DNA of 64,000 bases from Halanaerobium saccharolyticum (lineage in GTDB: Bacteria > Bacillota > Halanaerobiia > Halanaerobiales > Halanaerobiaceae): positions 48,019-112,018 of the forward strand of contig NZ_QLME01000008.1 in NCBI RefSeq assembly GCF_003259895.1, in the 5' to 3' direction. The position numbers were made by a program, and so were the translations under genes. The notes beneath the pieces were generated by a model that worked only from the letters and a program-made list of their open reading frames with translations, was not told the origin of the DNA and ran no database searches. Each line of letters begins with the position of its first letter. Position 1 is the first letter of the stretch. This document shows positions 36,729-46,314 of this stretch, one piece after another.

Positions 36729-38009
36729 ATGGAAGTAAAAAAAGAAGTTTTGGAAGGTAATAAAGTTAAACTGGACGTTGAAATAGAAAGTGACCGTGTA
36801 GATGAAGCACTAGAACAGGCATATCGTCAGGTGGTTAAAGATATTGAAATTCCTGGTTTTAGAAAAGGGAAGGCACCACGAAAAATTATTGAACAGAGAT
36901 TTGGCGAAGAGGTGCTGCACAAGGATGCACTTGATATTCTTATTCCACAGGGATATAGTGAAGCTGTAGAAGAAGCTGATATTGAGCCAATAGCACAGCC
37001 TGATATAGAAGATTTTTATATTTCTAAAGGAGAGCCTGCTACTTTTACTGCAATAGTTGAAGTAAAGCCTGAGGTTGAGCTTGGTGAGTATAAAGATTTG
37101 GGTATTGAAAAAGAAGATGCTGAAGTTCAGAAAGAAGAGATCAAGCAGCGTTTAGAAAAAATGCAGGATGAGTACAGCCAGTTAGTTACTGCAGAGCGAG
37201 AAGAACTCCAGGAAGGTGACTTTGCTATTATTGACTTTACCGGTTATGTAGATGGCGAAGAATTCCCGGGTGGTTCTGCAGAAGAGTACAGTTTAGAGAT
37301 TGGTTCTGGCAGCTTTATTCCAGGTTTTGAAGAACAGTTAGTTGGAATGAAAGTAGGAGAAGAAAAAACTGTAGAGGTTACATTCCCGGAAGATTATCAG
37401 GCAGATGATCTTGCTGGTGCAGATGCATCTTTTGATGTTGTGCTGAAAGAAATCAAAGTTAAGGAAAGACCTGAACTTGATGATGACTTTGCTGTTGAAG
37501 CAAGTGATTATGAGACAATGGACGAATTAAGAGTTAGCATTGAAGAGGAAATTGCAGAGCAAAAGAAAGAATCTGTAGAAAACAACTTTAGGGAAGAAAT
37601 TATTAAAAAGGCAAGCGAAAACGCTGAAGTTAAGATGACTGACACTCTTGTTGATGAGCAGCTGGATCAGATGTTCCAGAGACTAACCCAGTCTATCTCA
37701 CAGCAGGGAATGGATGTAGAAGATTATCTAAACTATATGGGTATGGACGAAGATACCTGGAGAGAACAGAATAGAGAAACAGCCTCTGAACGTGCAAAAG
37801 AACTGCTTGTTCTGGAAGCTATCGCCGATGTTGAAGATATCGAAGTAACAGATGAAGAAATTGAAGAAGAGGTTAATGAGATTGCAGAAATGCATGATCA
37901 GGATCCTGAGCAGATCAAAGCTATTCTGCAGATGCAGGGACAGCTTTCACAGCTAAAAGAAGATATTATCAGACAAAAAACAATTGATTTCTTAACAGAA
38001 AACAACTAA
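36729..38009 (+). CDS. tig: Trigger factor
   Basis: The 426-residue protein has the ribosome-binding signature GFRKGKAPRKI at about residues 43-53, a central FKBP-like prolyl isomerase domain (GDFAIIDFTGYVDGEEFPGG onward, about 158-245) and a C-terminal helical chaperone domain. It binds nascent chains at the ribosome exit. TTAGGAGG precedes the ATG. It stands upstream of clpP-clpX-lon, the standard Firmicute order. Confidence 0.97.
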   Translation: MEVKKEVLEGNKVKLDVEIESDRVDEALEQAYRQVVKDIEIPGFRKGKAPRKIIEQRFGEEVLHKDALDILIPQGYSEAVEEADIEPIAQPDIEDFYISKGEPATFTAIVEVKPEVELGEYKDLGIEKEDAEVQKEEIKQRLEKMQDEYSQLVTAEREELQEGDFAIIDFTGYVDGEEFPGGSAEEYSLEIGSGSFIPGFEEQLVGMKVGEEKTVEVTFPEDYQADDLAGADASFDVVLKEIKVKERPELDDDFAVEASDYETMDELRVSIEEEIAEQKKESVENNFREEIIKKASENAEVKMTDTLVDEQLDQMFQRLTQSISQQGMDVEDYLNYMGMDEDTWREQNRETASERAKELLVLEAIADVEDIEVTDEEIEEEVNEIAEMHDQDPEQIKAILQMQGQLSQLKEDIIRQKTIDFLTENN

Positions 38010-38081
38010 TATTTGATTAGATTGTTAAACATTAACTGTTTTTCAATCTGTTTTTAGATATAATAATTATGGTACAAATAT

Positions 38082-38124
38082 ATAGGTACCAGGTATCAAA
38101 AACGATTTCGAGTGCCAGGTACCC
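38082..38124 (+). repeat. Paired GGTACC/GTGCC-type motifs upstream of clpP
   Basis: AGGTACCAGGTATC (38082-38095) and AGTGCCAGGTACCC (38111-38124) are related 14-base motifs separated by 15 bases, each containing CCAGGTA. They lie 24 bases before the clpP start. They do not match CtsR or CIRCE sites. They may be operator copies or a remnant of a small dispersed repeat. Confidence 0.35.
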
Positions 38125-38147
38125 AAAATACAGGGAGGTTTTAAACT

Positions 38148-38744
38148 ATGAGCCTAATTCCAATGGTCGTTGAACAAACTAATCGTGGGGAAAGATCTTA
38201 TGATATTTATTCCCGACTTTTAAAAGATAGAATTGTATTTTTAGGTTCTCCAGTAACAGATGATGTTGCAAATACTGTTATTGCTCAACTGCTCTTTTTA
38301 GAAGCAGATAATCCAGACAAAGATATTTATTTATATATTAACAGTCCAGGTGGTTCAGTAACAGCTGCTCTGGCAATGTATGATACAATGCAGTATATTA
38401 AACCTGATGTAGTAACAATTGGTATGGGACAGGCTGCAAGTGCCGGTGCGCTGCTGCTTGCTGCTGGTGCAGAAGGGAAACGTTATGCTCTTCCTTATGC
38501 AAGAGTTATGATTCATCAGCCAGCCGGTGGAGCACAGGGTAAGGCGACTGAAGCCGAAATTCATATTAAAGAATTAATGAGAATTAGAGAATTGCTGAAC
38601 AATATTCTCAGTGACCACACAGGTCAAAGTCCAGAAAAAATTGCTCAGGATGTAGAGAAAGACTATTTCATGACTGCAGAAGAAGCTGTAGATTATGGAT
38701 TGATTGATGAAGTAATTACCCGTAATGAATTAAATGAAAAGTAA
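38148..38744 (+). CDS. clpP: ClpP, ATP-dependent Clp protease proteolytic subunit
   Basis: The 198-residue protein has the catalytic serine in [14 protein letters not shown], the histidine in [10 protein letters not shown] and the aspartate in [12 protein letters not shown]. It forms the tetradecameric proteolytic chamber used by ClpX, whose gene follows 21 bases later. AGGGAGG precedes the ATG. It is full length with a short N-terminal propeptide ([20 protein letters not shown]). Confidence 0.97.
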   Translation: MSLIPMVVEQTNRGERSYDIYSRLLKDRIVFLGSPVTDDVANTVIAQLLFLEADNPDKDIYLYINSPGGSVTAALAMYDTMQYIKPDVVTIGMGQAASAGALLLAAGAEGKRYALPYARVMIHQPAGGAQGKATEAEIHIKELMRIRELLNNILSDHTGQSPEKIAQDVEKDYFMTAEEAVDYGLIDEVITRNELNEK

Positions 38745-38765
38745 TTTAGCCCAAGAGGTGATAAA

Positions 38766-40037
38766 ATGTTCAAATTTGGCGATCACGATCACGAAGATGG
38801 GGAACTAAAATGTTCCTTCTGTGGTAAGAGCCAGGATCAGGTCCAAAAATTGGTTGCTGGTCCAGGAGTCTATATTTGTGATGAATGTATAGAGCTCTGT
38901 AATGAAATTGTAGAAGAAGAATTAGATGAGGAACTGGATCTCGAGTTTGAGAGTGTTCCAAAACCTAAAGAAATAAAAAAATATTTAGATGAGTATGTAA
39001 TTGGACAGGAAAGAGCTAAAAAATCACTTTCTGTAGCAGTTTATAATCATTATAAAAGAGTTAATTCTAATATGATGGTTGATGATGTAGAACTGCAGAA
39101 AAGTAATATTATGATGGTTGGACCCACAGGTTGTGGTAAAACACTAATGGCTCAAACTCTGGCCAAGATAATAGATGTACCAATTGCGATAACTGATGCC
39201 ACTTCCTTAACAGAAGCTGGTTATGTAGGAGAAGATGTGGAAAATATCCTGCTTAAACTAATTCAGGCTGCTGATTATGATGTAGAAAAAGCAGAAAAAG
39301 GTATAATCTATGTTGATGAAATCGATAAAATTGCTCGCAAATCTGAAAATACATCTATTACCAGAGATGTATCTGGAGAGGGAGTTCAGCAGGCACTGCT
39401 TAAAATTATCGAAGGTACTGTTGCCAGTGTTCCACCTCAGGGTGGACGTAAACATCCTCATCAGGAATTTATTCAGATAGATACAACCAATATTCTCTTT
39501 ATTGCTGGTGGAGCTTTTGATGGACTGGAGAAATTAATTGATTCCCGCATCAGCGAAAAAGTAATGGGTTTTGGAGCTGATATCAAAACCAAAGAAGAAA
39601 ATAAAAATATTGGAGATACTTTAAAGCATATTCAACCTCAGGATTTACTGCACTATGGTTTAATCCCTGAATTTATCGGTAGAATGCCGGTTCAGGTTAC
39701 CTTAGATCAGCTTGAGGAAGAAGATATGGTTCGGATTATGAAAGAACCACGTAATGCTTTAGTAAAGCAGTATGAGAAATTCTTTGCGATGGATGATATT
39801 GAGTTAGAATTTACAGATGACGCTCTGATAGCAATTGCTTCTAAAGCTCTGGAGCGGGATACAGGTGCTCGCGGTTTGAGATCAGTTGTAGAAAATACTG
39901 TTTTAGATATTATGTATGAACTGCCATCAAGACCTGAAATTAGAAAGTGTATTATTACTAAGGAAGTTATAGAAGAAAATGCTGATCCGATTCTGGAAAT
40001 TGAAGATGAACTTCTGGAAGAGGAAGAAAGCGCCTAA
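38766..40037 (+). CDS. clpX: ClpX, ATPase subunit of Clp protease
   Basis: The 423-residue protein has an N-terminal zinc-binding domain (CSFCGK and CDECIELC), Walker [11 protein letters not shown], Walker [11 protein letters not shown] and the pore-loop GYVG. The sensor-2 region [10 protein letters not shown] is present. It unfolds substrates and feeds them to ClpP. AAGAGGTG precedes the ATG. A strong terminator follows, so clpPX form a unit separate from lon. Confidence 0.97.
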   Translation: MFKFGDHDHEDGELKCSFCGKSQDQVQKLVAGPGVYICDECIELCNEIVEEELDEELDLEFESVPKPKEIKKYLDEYVIGQERAKKSLSVAVYNHYKRVNSNMMVDDVELQKSNIMMVGPTGCGKTLMAQTLAKIIDVPIAITDATSLTEAGYVGEDVENILLKLIQAADYDVEKAEKGIIYVDEIDKIARKSENTSITRDVSGEGVQQALLKIIEGTVASVPPQGGRKHPHQEFIQIDTTNILFIAGGAFDGLEKLIDSRISEKVMGFGADIKTKEENKNIGDTLKHIQPQDLLHYGLIPEFIGRMPVQVTLDQLEEEDMVRIMKEPRNALVKQYEKFFAMDDIELEFTDDALIAIASKALERDTGARGLRSVVENTVLDIMYELPSRPEIRKCIITKEVIEENADPILEIEDELLEEEESA

Positions 40038-40095
40038 CAGCTAAAAGATTAAATAATAGAAACTGTTTAAGATAAATTAAGCTGTGATAAGATCT

Positions 40096-40148
40096 AGAGA
40101 TAATATTACTCCTAAAGAGTGAGTGGTATTATCTCTTTCGTTTTTTTT
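40096..40148 (+). terminator. Terminator after clpX
   Basis: AGAGATAATATTACTC (40096-40111) pairs with GAGTGGTATTATCTCT (40121-40136), 16 bp with two G-U pairs, followed by a T-rich run of 8 residues. Confidence 0.85.
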
Positions 40149-40249
40149 GCATAATATTGGAGGGGAAAGTTAATTGACCCCGAATTATAAAAATAGAATA
40201 AATTAAAAGTGATTAGTTACTTAAATACAATAGATAGAGGTGAAAATTA

Positions 40250-42598
40250 ATGACTGAAGAAAATGAAATTAAAGAGATAATGGAGCTCCCTTTACTGGCA
40301 TCCCGTGGGGTAATTGTTTTTCCACATATGGTAATTCCTCTTTTAGTGGGCAGAGATAAATCTGTTGCTGCTCTGGAGGAAGCTATGATGGAAGAAAAGA
40401 AAATTATTATCGCTGCCCAGAAGGATGAGACGGTAGAAGAACCTGATATTGATGATATATATAGTTTTGGTACAATTGCAGAAGTTAAACAGCTGGTTAA
40501 ACTACCGAATGGGATGATTAAAGTTGTAGTGGAAGGTTTAGAAAGAGCTGAGGTTATTGATTATCTTGACACAGAAGAATATTTTCTGGTAGAAGCAGCA
40601 AGCCGCCCGGAAGAAAAAGTTGAAGTTACTACAAATGTTAATGCTTTAATGAGAACAGTAGTTAAAGAATTTGAGGAGTACATTAAATATAACCGCAACT
40701 TACCTGCTGAAACAATTATGTCGGTCAGTAATATTGAGGACCCCGGCCGCCTGGCGGATGTTATTTCTTCCCAGGTTGAGTTGAAATATAAGCAGCTGCA
40801 GGAATTACTAGAAGCAACCGATATTATAGTCCGTTTAGAAAAAATGCTGAATCTGCTGCAGGATGAAATTGAAGTTTTAAAGATTGAGCAGGATATCAAT
40901 AAAAGAGTTAAAAAGAAGGTAGAAAAAAATCAGAAAGAATATTATTTAAGAGAAAAAATGAAGGTTATTCAGGATGAACTTGATGAAGATAAGAGTACGA
41001 CTGATGAGATAGATGATTATTGTGAAAAACTGGAAGAAGCTGATTTACCTGAAAAGGTAGCTGAGAAGGTGGAAGAGGAAATTGAGAAACTTGACCGAAC
41101 TCCCAATATGTCACCTGAAGCTACAGTTATTCGTAATTACCTGGACTGCATTTTAGATCTTCCCTGGAATAAAGAAACAGATGAAGAAATTGATATTAAA
41201 AATTCTGAGGAGATTTTAGAAGCAGATCATTATGGACTTAAAGATGTTAAGGAAAGAATTTTAGAATATCTGGCTGTGCGCAAGATAGCACCAGCCAAAA
41301 AGAGTCCTATCTTATGTCTGGTGGGAGCTCCAGGTGTTGGTAAAACTTCTCTGGGACGTTCAATTGCCAGAGCTCTGGATAGAGATTTTGTGCGCCTTTC
41401 CTTAGGTGGAGTCAGAGATGAGGCAGAGATTAGAGGTCACCGTAGAACCTATATTGGTTCCCGTCCCGGAAGAATCATTAATGCAATGCGTGACGCCGGC
41501 AGTAAAAATCCGGTTTTTCTGCTGGATGAAGTTGATAAGATGAGTTCTGATTTTAGAGGTGATCCTGCTTCTGCACTGCTTGAAGTTTTAGATCCAGAGC
41601 AGAACAAGGAATTTGGTGACCACTATCTGGAAGTGCCCTTTGATCTCTCACAGGTTTTATTTGTGACAACTGCCAATGTGGCTCATACAATTCCAGCACC
41701 ATTACTTGATCGAATGGAATTGATTGAAATTCCAGGCTATACAGAAGATGAAAAGCTTAAAATTGCAGAAGGTCATCTGCTTCCCAAGATTTACGAAGAC
41801 CACGGTTTAAAGGAAGATCAGATTAATATATCTTCAAATGCGATCTTAAAAGTAATTAGAGAATATACAAGGGAAGCTGGTGTGAGAAATCTGGAGCGCA
41901 AGCTTGCTGCTATTACTCGTAAGGTGGCCAAGGAATTTGTGGAAGGTAGAGATCACAAAGCTCTGGTAGCAGTCAACAGTGTGGAAAAACATCTGGGCTT
42001 ACCTGATTATGAACATCAGGAAAGTAATCTGGAAAACAGAGTTGGAGTTGCAACCGGACTGGCCTATAATCAGGCTGGAGGAGATATTTTGGATATTGAG
42101 GTTGCAGTAGTCCCTGGAAAAGGAGAGTTAACTCTTACCGGTTCTTTAGGAGATGTGATGAAAGAATCCGCTCAGGCAGCCTTAAGTTATGTTCGTTCCA
42201 AGCAGAATGAATTAAATTTAAGTGATGGCTTTTATAAAAAATATGATATTCATATCCACGTTCCTCAGGGTGCAGTTCCCAAAGATGGTCCTTCTGCCGG
42301 TATCACAATTGCGATTGCTTTAGCTTCTGCCTTAACAGGCCGTAAGGTAAGAGGAGATTATGCAATGACCGGAGAAATTTCTTTAAGAGGAAGAGTACTT
42401 CCAATCGGTGGTTTGAAAACTAAAATTCTTGCCGGACGCAGAGCGGGAATAGAAAACTTTATTTTACCGAAAAAGAACGAAAATAAGTTTAAAGAGATCG
42501 AAAAAGAGATTACTCGCGATTTGAATGTAAGTTTTGTCTCTCACATGGATGAGGTAATGGAACTTTTATTATTAGAGGATGAGAATCATGCAGATTAG
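40250..42598 (+). CDS. lon: Lon protease
   Basis: The 782-residue protein has the LAN substrate-binding N-domain (about residues 1-205), the AAA+ module with GAPGVGKTSLGRSIA and VFLLDEVDKM, and the C-terminal protease domain with the Ser-Lys dyad (KDGPSAGITIAIALASALTG and a downstream lysine). It degrades misfolded and regulatory proteins. A 212-base gap with the clpX terminator precedes it; it therefore needs its own promoter, which I could not place with confidence. AGAGGTG precedes the ATG. It overlaps engB. Confidence 0.97.
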   Translation: MTEENEIKEIMELPLLASRGVIVFPHMVIPLLVGRDKSVAALEEAMMEEKKIIIAAQKDETVEEPDIDDIYSFGTIAEVKQLVKLPNGMIKVVVEGLERAEVIDYLDTEEYFLVEAASRPEEKVEVTTNVNALMRTVVKEFEEYIKYNRNLPAETIMSVSNIEDPGRLADVISSQVELKYKQLQELLEATDIIVRLEKMLNLLQDEIEVLKIEQDINKRVKKKVEKNQKEYYLREKMKVIQDELDEDKSTTDEIDDYCEKLEEADLPEKVAEKVEEEIEKLDRTPNMSPEATVIRNYLDCILDLPWNKETDEEIDIKNSEEILEADHYGLKDVKERILEYLAVRKIAPAKKSPILCLVGAPGVGKTSLGRSIARALDRDFVRLSLGGVRDEAEIRGHRRTYIGSRPGRIINAMRDAGSKNPVFLLDEVDKMSSDFRGDPASALLEVLDPEQNKEFGDHYLEVPFDLSQVLFVTTANVAHTIPAPLLDRMELIEIPGYTEDEKLKIAEGHLLPKIYEDHGLKEDQINISSNAILKVIREYTREAGVRNLERKLAAITRKVAKEFVEGRDHKALVAVNSVEKHLGLPDYEHQESNLENRVGVATGLAYNQAGGDILDIEVAVVPGKGELTLTGSLGDVMKESAQAALSYVRSKQNELNLSDGFYKKYDIHIHVPQGAVPKDGPSAGITIAIALASALTGRKVRGDYAMTGEISLRGRVLPIGGLKTKILAGRRAGIENFILPKKNENKFKEIEKEITRDLNVSFVSHMDEVMELLLLEDENHAD

Positions 42599-43190
42599 TA
42601 ATGCAGAATTTTATACAAGTGTATTTAAATATGAAGACTGCCCCAGATTACAGCAGCCTGAGGTAGCCTTCAGTGGGCGTTCTAATGTAGGTAAATCATC
42701 TTTGATCAATAGACTTACCAGACAAAAAAAATTGGCAAGAACAAGTAATACTCCGGGTAGAACTCAATCTCTAAATTATTATAATATTGAAGACAAATTT
42801 TATTTAGTAGATTTACCCGGCTATGGTTTTGCCAATGTACCGCAGAAGGTTAAAGACGACTGGGCAGAATTAATTGACACTTATTTAAATTACAGAGAAA
42901 ATCTAGTCGGAGTAGTTCAGATTATTGACTGCCGCCATAAACCAACTAAAGATGATAAAATGATGGTTGAATGGCTTCAGGCCAGTGGTCTGAGCTACCT
43001 AATTGTTGCTACTAAGGTAGATAAAATATCAAATAACAAAAAAGCAAAACAAAAAAAATTAATCCAGAAAAAGTTAAACTTAACAGAGGAAGATAATTTT
43101 ACTTTCTTTTCAGCTCAAACTGGAGAAGGAAGTAAAGAAGTCTATCAGTATCTTGATTTTCTAATGCAGCTGGCAAAAGATAGGGGCTAA
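42588..43190 (+). CDS. engB: YsxC/EngB ribosome-assembly GTPase
   Basis: The 200-residue protein has the GTPase motifs GRSNVGKSSLINRL (G1), NTPGRTQSL (G2), LVDLPGYG (G3), ATKVDKIS (G4) and a C-terminal SAQTGEG (G5). YsxC takes part in assembly of the large ribosomal subunit. The ATG at 42588 is chosen because GAGG lies 10 bases upstream; ATG 42579 abuts it. The gene overlaps the end of lon by 11 bases, the order lon-ysxC being conserved in Bacillus. Confidence 0.95.
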   Translation: MQISNAEFYTSVFKYEDCPRLQQPEVAFSGRSNVGKSSLINRLTRQKKLARTSNTPGRTQSLNYYNIEDKFYLVDLPGYGFANVPQKVKDDWAELIDTYLNYRENLVGVVQIIDCRHKPTKDDKMMVEWLQASGLSYLIVATKVDKISNNKKAKQKKLIQKKLNLTEEDNFTFFSAQTGEGSKEVYQYLDFLMQLAKDRG

Positions 43191-43192
43191 AA

Positions 43193-44119
43193 ATGGAGCA
43201 CAGCTATACCACATATTTTGCTGAGATTTATGATGATGTAATGAAAAATGTTCCTTATAAATACTGGTCCAGGTATTTAAGTGATCTTTTAAAATATTAT
43301 AAGCATCAACCAGACTCAGTGCTGGAACTTGCTTCCGGAACCTCTAATATGACTTTTAAGTTAATTGAACTAAAGTCTGTTAATAGAATTACTGCGCTGG
43401 ATTTATCTCCAGCCATGATTTCTAAGGCTGCAGAAAAATTAGAAACTAAACTGCAGAATTCTCAGGAATTCAGCTCTTTTTCAGCTGCTGAAAAAGAAAT
43501 GAGTTATCAGCTTCAGCAAAAGCAGCGGCAGCTGAGAATTAACTTTAAGGCTCAAAATATGACCGAATTTTCTTTTGAGAACAAATTTGATTTGATCGTC
43601 TCCTTTTTTGACAGTCTAAATTATTTAACTGATATAGATCAGCTTCAAAATTGCTTTAAGAGTACTGCCTCTTCCCTGAGCAGAGATGGATTATTTATCT
43701 TTGATATGAATTCAGTTGGTAGAATTAAAACAATTGAAGAAAAATCATTTGTAATTGAAGGAGATAGTTATGAGTGTTTCTGGGAGGATGTTGTAAAGGC
43801 AAAAGAGAATTTGTGGCAGGTAAAATTAAAAATATGTCCGGATAATGATCAGCTGCCCTGTTTTGAGGAAACTCACAGTGAGCGGGGCTATAAAATTGAG
43901 ACTATTTTAAGGCTGCTTAAAAATAGTGGTTTTAAAGCTGTAGATGTTTATAATGCCTTTAGCTTTGCCAGGGGTAGAAATAATTCGGACCGCCTTTATT
44001 TTGCAGCTGCCAGAAATAAAGATCGATTGCAAACTAATCAGGGTCAGCTTAAAAAGATGTATTATGGAATCAAAAATAGAGTTGACTACTTTTTGGTTAG
44101 CTTAAAATATTTTCTTTAG
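43193..44119 (+). CDS. Class I SAM-dependent methyltransferase
   Basis: The 308-residue protein begins YTTYFAEIYDDVMKNVPY, then motif I VLELASGTSNMTFKLI (about residues 41-56) and FDLIVSFFDSLNYLTD (motif IV), the layout of small-molecule methyltransferases. A longer insert (about 80-115) and a basic C-terminus extend beyond the usual 250 residues. The substrate is unknown. It starts two bases after engB, probably co-transcribed. Confidence 0.85.
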   Translation: MEHSYTTYFAEIYDDVMKNVPYKYWSRYLSDLLKYYKHQPDSVLELASGTSNMTFKLIELKSVNRITALDLSPAMISKAAEKLETKLQNSQEFSSFSAAEKEMSYQLQQKQRQLRINFKAQNMTEFSFENKFDLIVSFFDSLNYLTDIDQLQNCFKSTASSLSRDGLFIFDMNSVGRIKTIEEKSFVIEGDSYECFWEDVVKAKENLWQVKLKICPDNDQLPCFEETHSERGYKIETILRLLKNSGFKAVDVYNAFSFARGRNNSDRLYFAAARNKDRLQTNQGQLKKMYYGIKNRVDYFLVSLKYFL

Positions 44120-44164
44120 TATTTTTTAGAGAATTGTTGCAGCTAAAAATAACATTTAAATTAG

Positions 44165-44201
44165 AAAAGCAGGAGCTTTGATCAAAGCTCCTGCTTTTTT
44201 T
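44165..44201. terminator. Bidirectional terminator between the methyltransferase and ndh genes
   Basis: The sequence from AAAAGCAGGAGCTTTGAT to its exact reverse complement forms a perfect palindrome with A and T runs at its ends. It can end transcripts from both converging genes. Confidence 0.9.
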
Positions 44202-44239
44202 AATCTATTTAACTTTTTTAGAATAAATTAATTGATAAT

Positions 44240-46018
44240 CTATTTTTTAACAACTTTTCGCAGATCCTGATCCTTATCTTTTGGTCTGCTCCAAATTTTC
44301 TTTTTAATCCAGGGCAGTACATAATAATCTAAACCGAAGGAACGTCCTGAACCAATTAAAGTGATTGAAGCAAATAAGAACCAGTATAAAGGACTAAAGT
44401 GTCCGGGCCATTCACTGGACCAGTGTGCATACTGACCGGCCAGTAAAAAGTTAACTGAAAATCCAGCAGAACCTAAAGCACCCAGAGTTGCAAATAAACC
44501 GAAAACTAAAGAAATACCGATTCCTATCATACTTAGAGTTACTACAATTTGAAAGAAAAGTGGAAATCTAAAGAAAATAGCTTCATTTAGCCAGACATAC
44601 CAGCCAACAGCATATTCACCAATCGGTGATCCTGTGGCACCTGAAACCAAATAATCTGGTGTTGTTAACCAACCATCTCTTACTTTAGTATAACCTTCAT
44701 AAAGCCACATGATTCCAACAAAAACACGTAAAAGAACCAACCAGAGAGATCTTGAAGTCTCACTGACAAAACCAAATAGACTTGGTAGTAAGCCTTTATG
44801 AGAAGCCTGTTCTTTCATATATTCAGTAATCATGCTGTAGGTTTCTTTTAATCCACCAATTTCAAAGCGATAGAACATGTTAACTGAGTGTTTCATAAAC
44901 ATTGCAGGGATTCCTGTTAAAGATAATCCCATTACTTCAGCAACTGCATAACTGCTTCCAACTGAAACCATTACTCCATGTAAATTTGGTTCAAGTTCTT
45001 CTTTTGAACCACCTTTAATTTCAGCTACAACATTTTCAGCTGCACACTCACCCGTCTGCTGAGCAGACTCTACTAAAGCAGGTAGGATTTGGTCATCTTT
45101 CCAGGGAGCTGCTGCATTATCACCAATAGCATATACATTAGAATAATCTTCTGTCTGCAGATATTTATTCACTTTTATTCTATTTGCCCGGCTTGTAGCC
45201 AGACCAGAATTTGCTGCAAAATCAGCTGCCTGTACACCACAGGTCCAGATAATGGTCCGAGCTTTGACTTCCACTCCGTCATTTAAAATCAGCTTATTTT
45301 CTTCAATTTTATCAACAAACTCACCGGTTTTAACAGTAACTCCATTATCTCTCATATAATTCATTGCTTTTTCAACCAGCTCATCACTGAGATTAGGAAG
45401 TATTTTATCAAGGCCTTCAAAGTTATAAATTTCTATTTCATTGCGTGGTATATTATATTCTTTGCTGTACTCATCAAGCCATTCAATTAACTCTCCAACC
45501 ATTTCAACTCCAGTAAAACCTCCGCCGGCAACTGCAAAAGAAAGCAGTTCCTTTCTTGCGGCTGGATCATCAGTCATCCTTGCTTCCTGAAGACAATTTT
45601 CAATATGTTTTCTGATATCCTTCGAATCATCCATAGACCACAAGGTAAAGGCATGTTCACCGACACCTTCAACTCCACAGTGACTGGGCTTGCTGCCTGC
45701 TCCCATAATTAAATAATCATAGCTGTATTGATGATCTTCAGAATTTAAAATCTGATTTTCGAAATCAATCTCGTTGATTTCATCCTTAACTATATTTACT
45801 CTTGTTGAAGAAAAGATTCTCTCTAGATCAATTTCTAGTGCATCTTCTTCAATCCTTTTACCTGCCACTTCGTGTAATTCTGTTAACAGGGTATGGTAAG
45901 AATTCCTGTCAATGAGAGTAATTGTAGAGTCAGGATGTTTTTTTAGTTGTTTATGTAGAGTTTGGGCAGCAGCTACTCCACCATAACCTGCTCCTAGTAT
46001 AACAATATTATTACTCAA
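44240..46018 (-). CDS. NDH-2-like FAD oxidoreductase fused to a C-terminal DoxX-like membrane domain
   Basis: The 592-residue protein has a type II NADH dehydrogenase-like part (about residues 1-400): FAD motif ILGAGYGGVAAAQTL, NAD motif FAVAGGGFTGVEMVGEL, TIIWTCGVQAADF and NVYAIGDNAA. A short linker leads to about 180 residues with four membrane spans (VFVGIMWLYEGYTKV, SMIGIGISLVFGLFA, LGSAGFSVNFLLAGQ), resembling DoxX-family proteins. NDH-2 passes electrons from NADH to quinone or another acceptor. The fusion would tether the enzyme to the membrane. The acceptor in this organism is unknown. Confidence 0.88.
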   Translation of the reverse strand: MSNNIVILGAGYGGVAAAQTLHKQLKKHPDSTITLIDRNSYHTLLTELHEVAGKRIEEDALEIDLERIFSSTRVNIVKDEINEIDFENQILNSEDHQYSYDYLIMGAGSKPSHCGVEGVGEHAFTLWSMDDSKDIRKHIENCLQEARMTDDPAARKELLSFAVAGGGFTGVEMVGELIEWLDEYSKEYNIPRNEIEIYNFEGLDKILPNLSDELVEKAMNYMRDNGVTVKTGEFVDKIEENKLILNDGVEVKARTIIWTCGVQAADFAANSGLATSRANRIKVNKYLQTEDYSNVYAIGDNAAAPWKDDQILPALVESAQQTGECAAENVVAEIKGGSKEELEPNLHGVMVSVGSSYAVAEVMGLSLTGIPAMFMKHSVNMFYRFEIGGLKETYSMITEYMKEQASHKGLLPSLFGFVSETSRSLWLVLLRVFVGIMWLYEGYTKVRDGWLTTPDYLVSGATGSPIGEYAVGWYVWLNEAIFFRFPLFFQIVVTLSMIGIGISLVFGLFATLGALGSAGFSVNFLLAGQYAHWSSEWPGHFSPLYWFLFASITLIGSGRSFGLDYYVLPWIKKKIWSRPKDKDQDLRKVVKK

Positions 46019-46146
46019 TTTTTTTCCCCCTTTAATTTTCTTTCATTATTCTTATTAGTTTTCTCCTATTATGACCCCTTTAATAAAAAATAAATTTATT
46101 AATTCACATACTTTAAAGAGCCATGAGTTATTTTTTTCACACTCTT

Positions 46147-46174
46147 ATTATAGCATAATAAAATTAAATTGCAA
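46147..46174 (-). promoter_or_regulatory. Promoter of the ndh-DoxX gene
   Basis: On the minus strand TTGCAA (46169-46174) and TATAAT (46147-46152) are 16 bases apart, about 130 bases before the start. The 296-base region 46019-46314 is otherwise AT-rich leader and holds no other gene that I can support. Confidence 0.6.
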
Positions 46175-46314
46175 ATCTCTTAGTGAAATACTCGGGTTAA
46201 TCTTTGCAAACTGCAGTATTTATGATAAAATATAAATGATTTGCTTTAGCCAAATGAGCTTTAGTTTAATATTTTCGCAAAAAATATTTAATTTTAAAAC
46301 CGGGAAGTGATAAT

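Noticed and set aside
40174..40206. Ten-codon leader peptide frame (TTG ACC CCG ...) upstream of lon
   Set aside because: It follows a GGAGGGG site, but the TTG start is weak, the peptide has no attenuation-like codon bias and nothing else supports it.
40038..40249. CtsR or CIRCE heat-shock operator upstream of lon
   Set aside because: I looked for tandem GGTCAAA and for TTAGCACTC/GAGTGCTAA. The GAGTG seen at 40121 belongs to the terminator stem.
46019..46314. Rex redox-regulator site between ndh and apbE
   Set aside because: No TTGTGAA-N-TTCACAA palindrome is present in the region.
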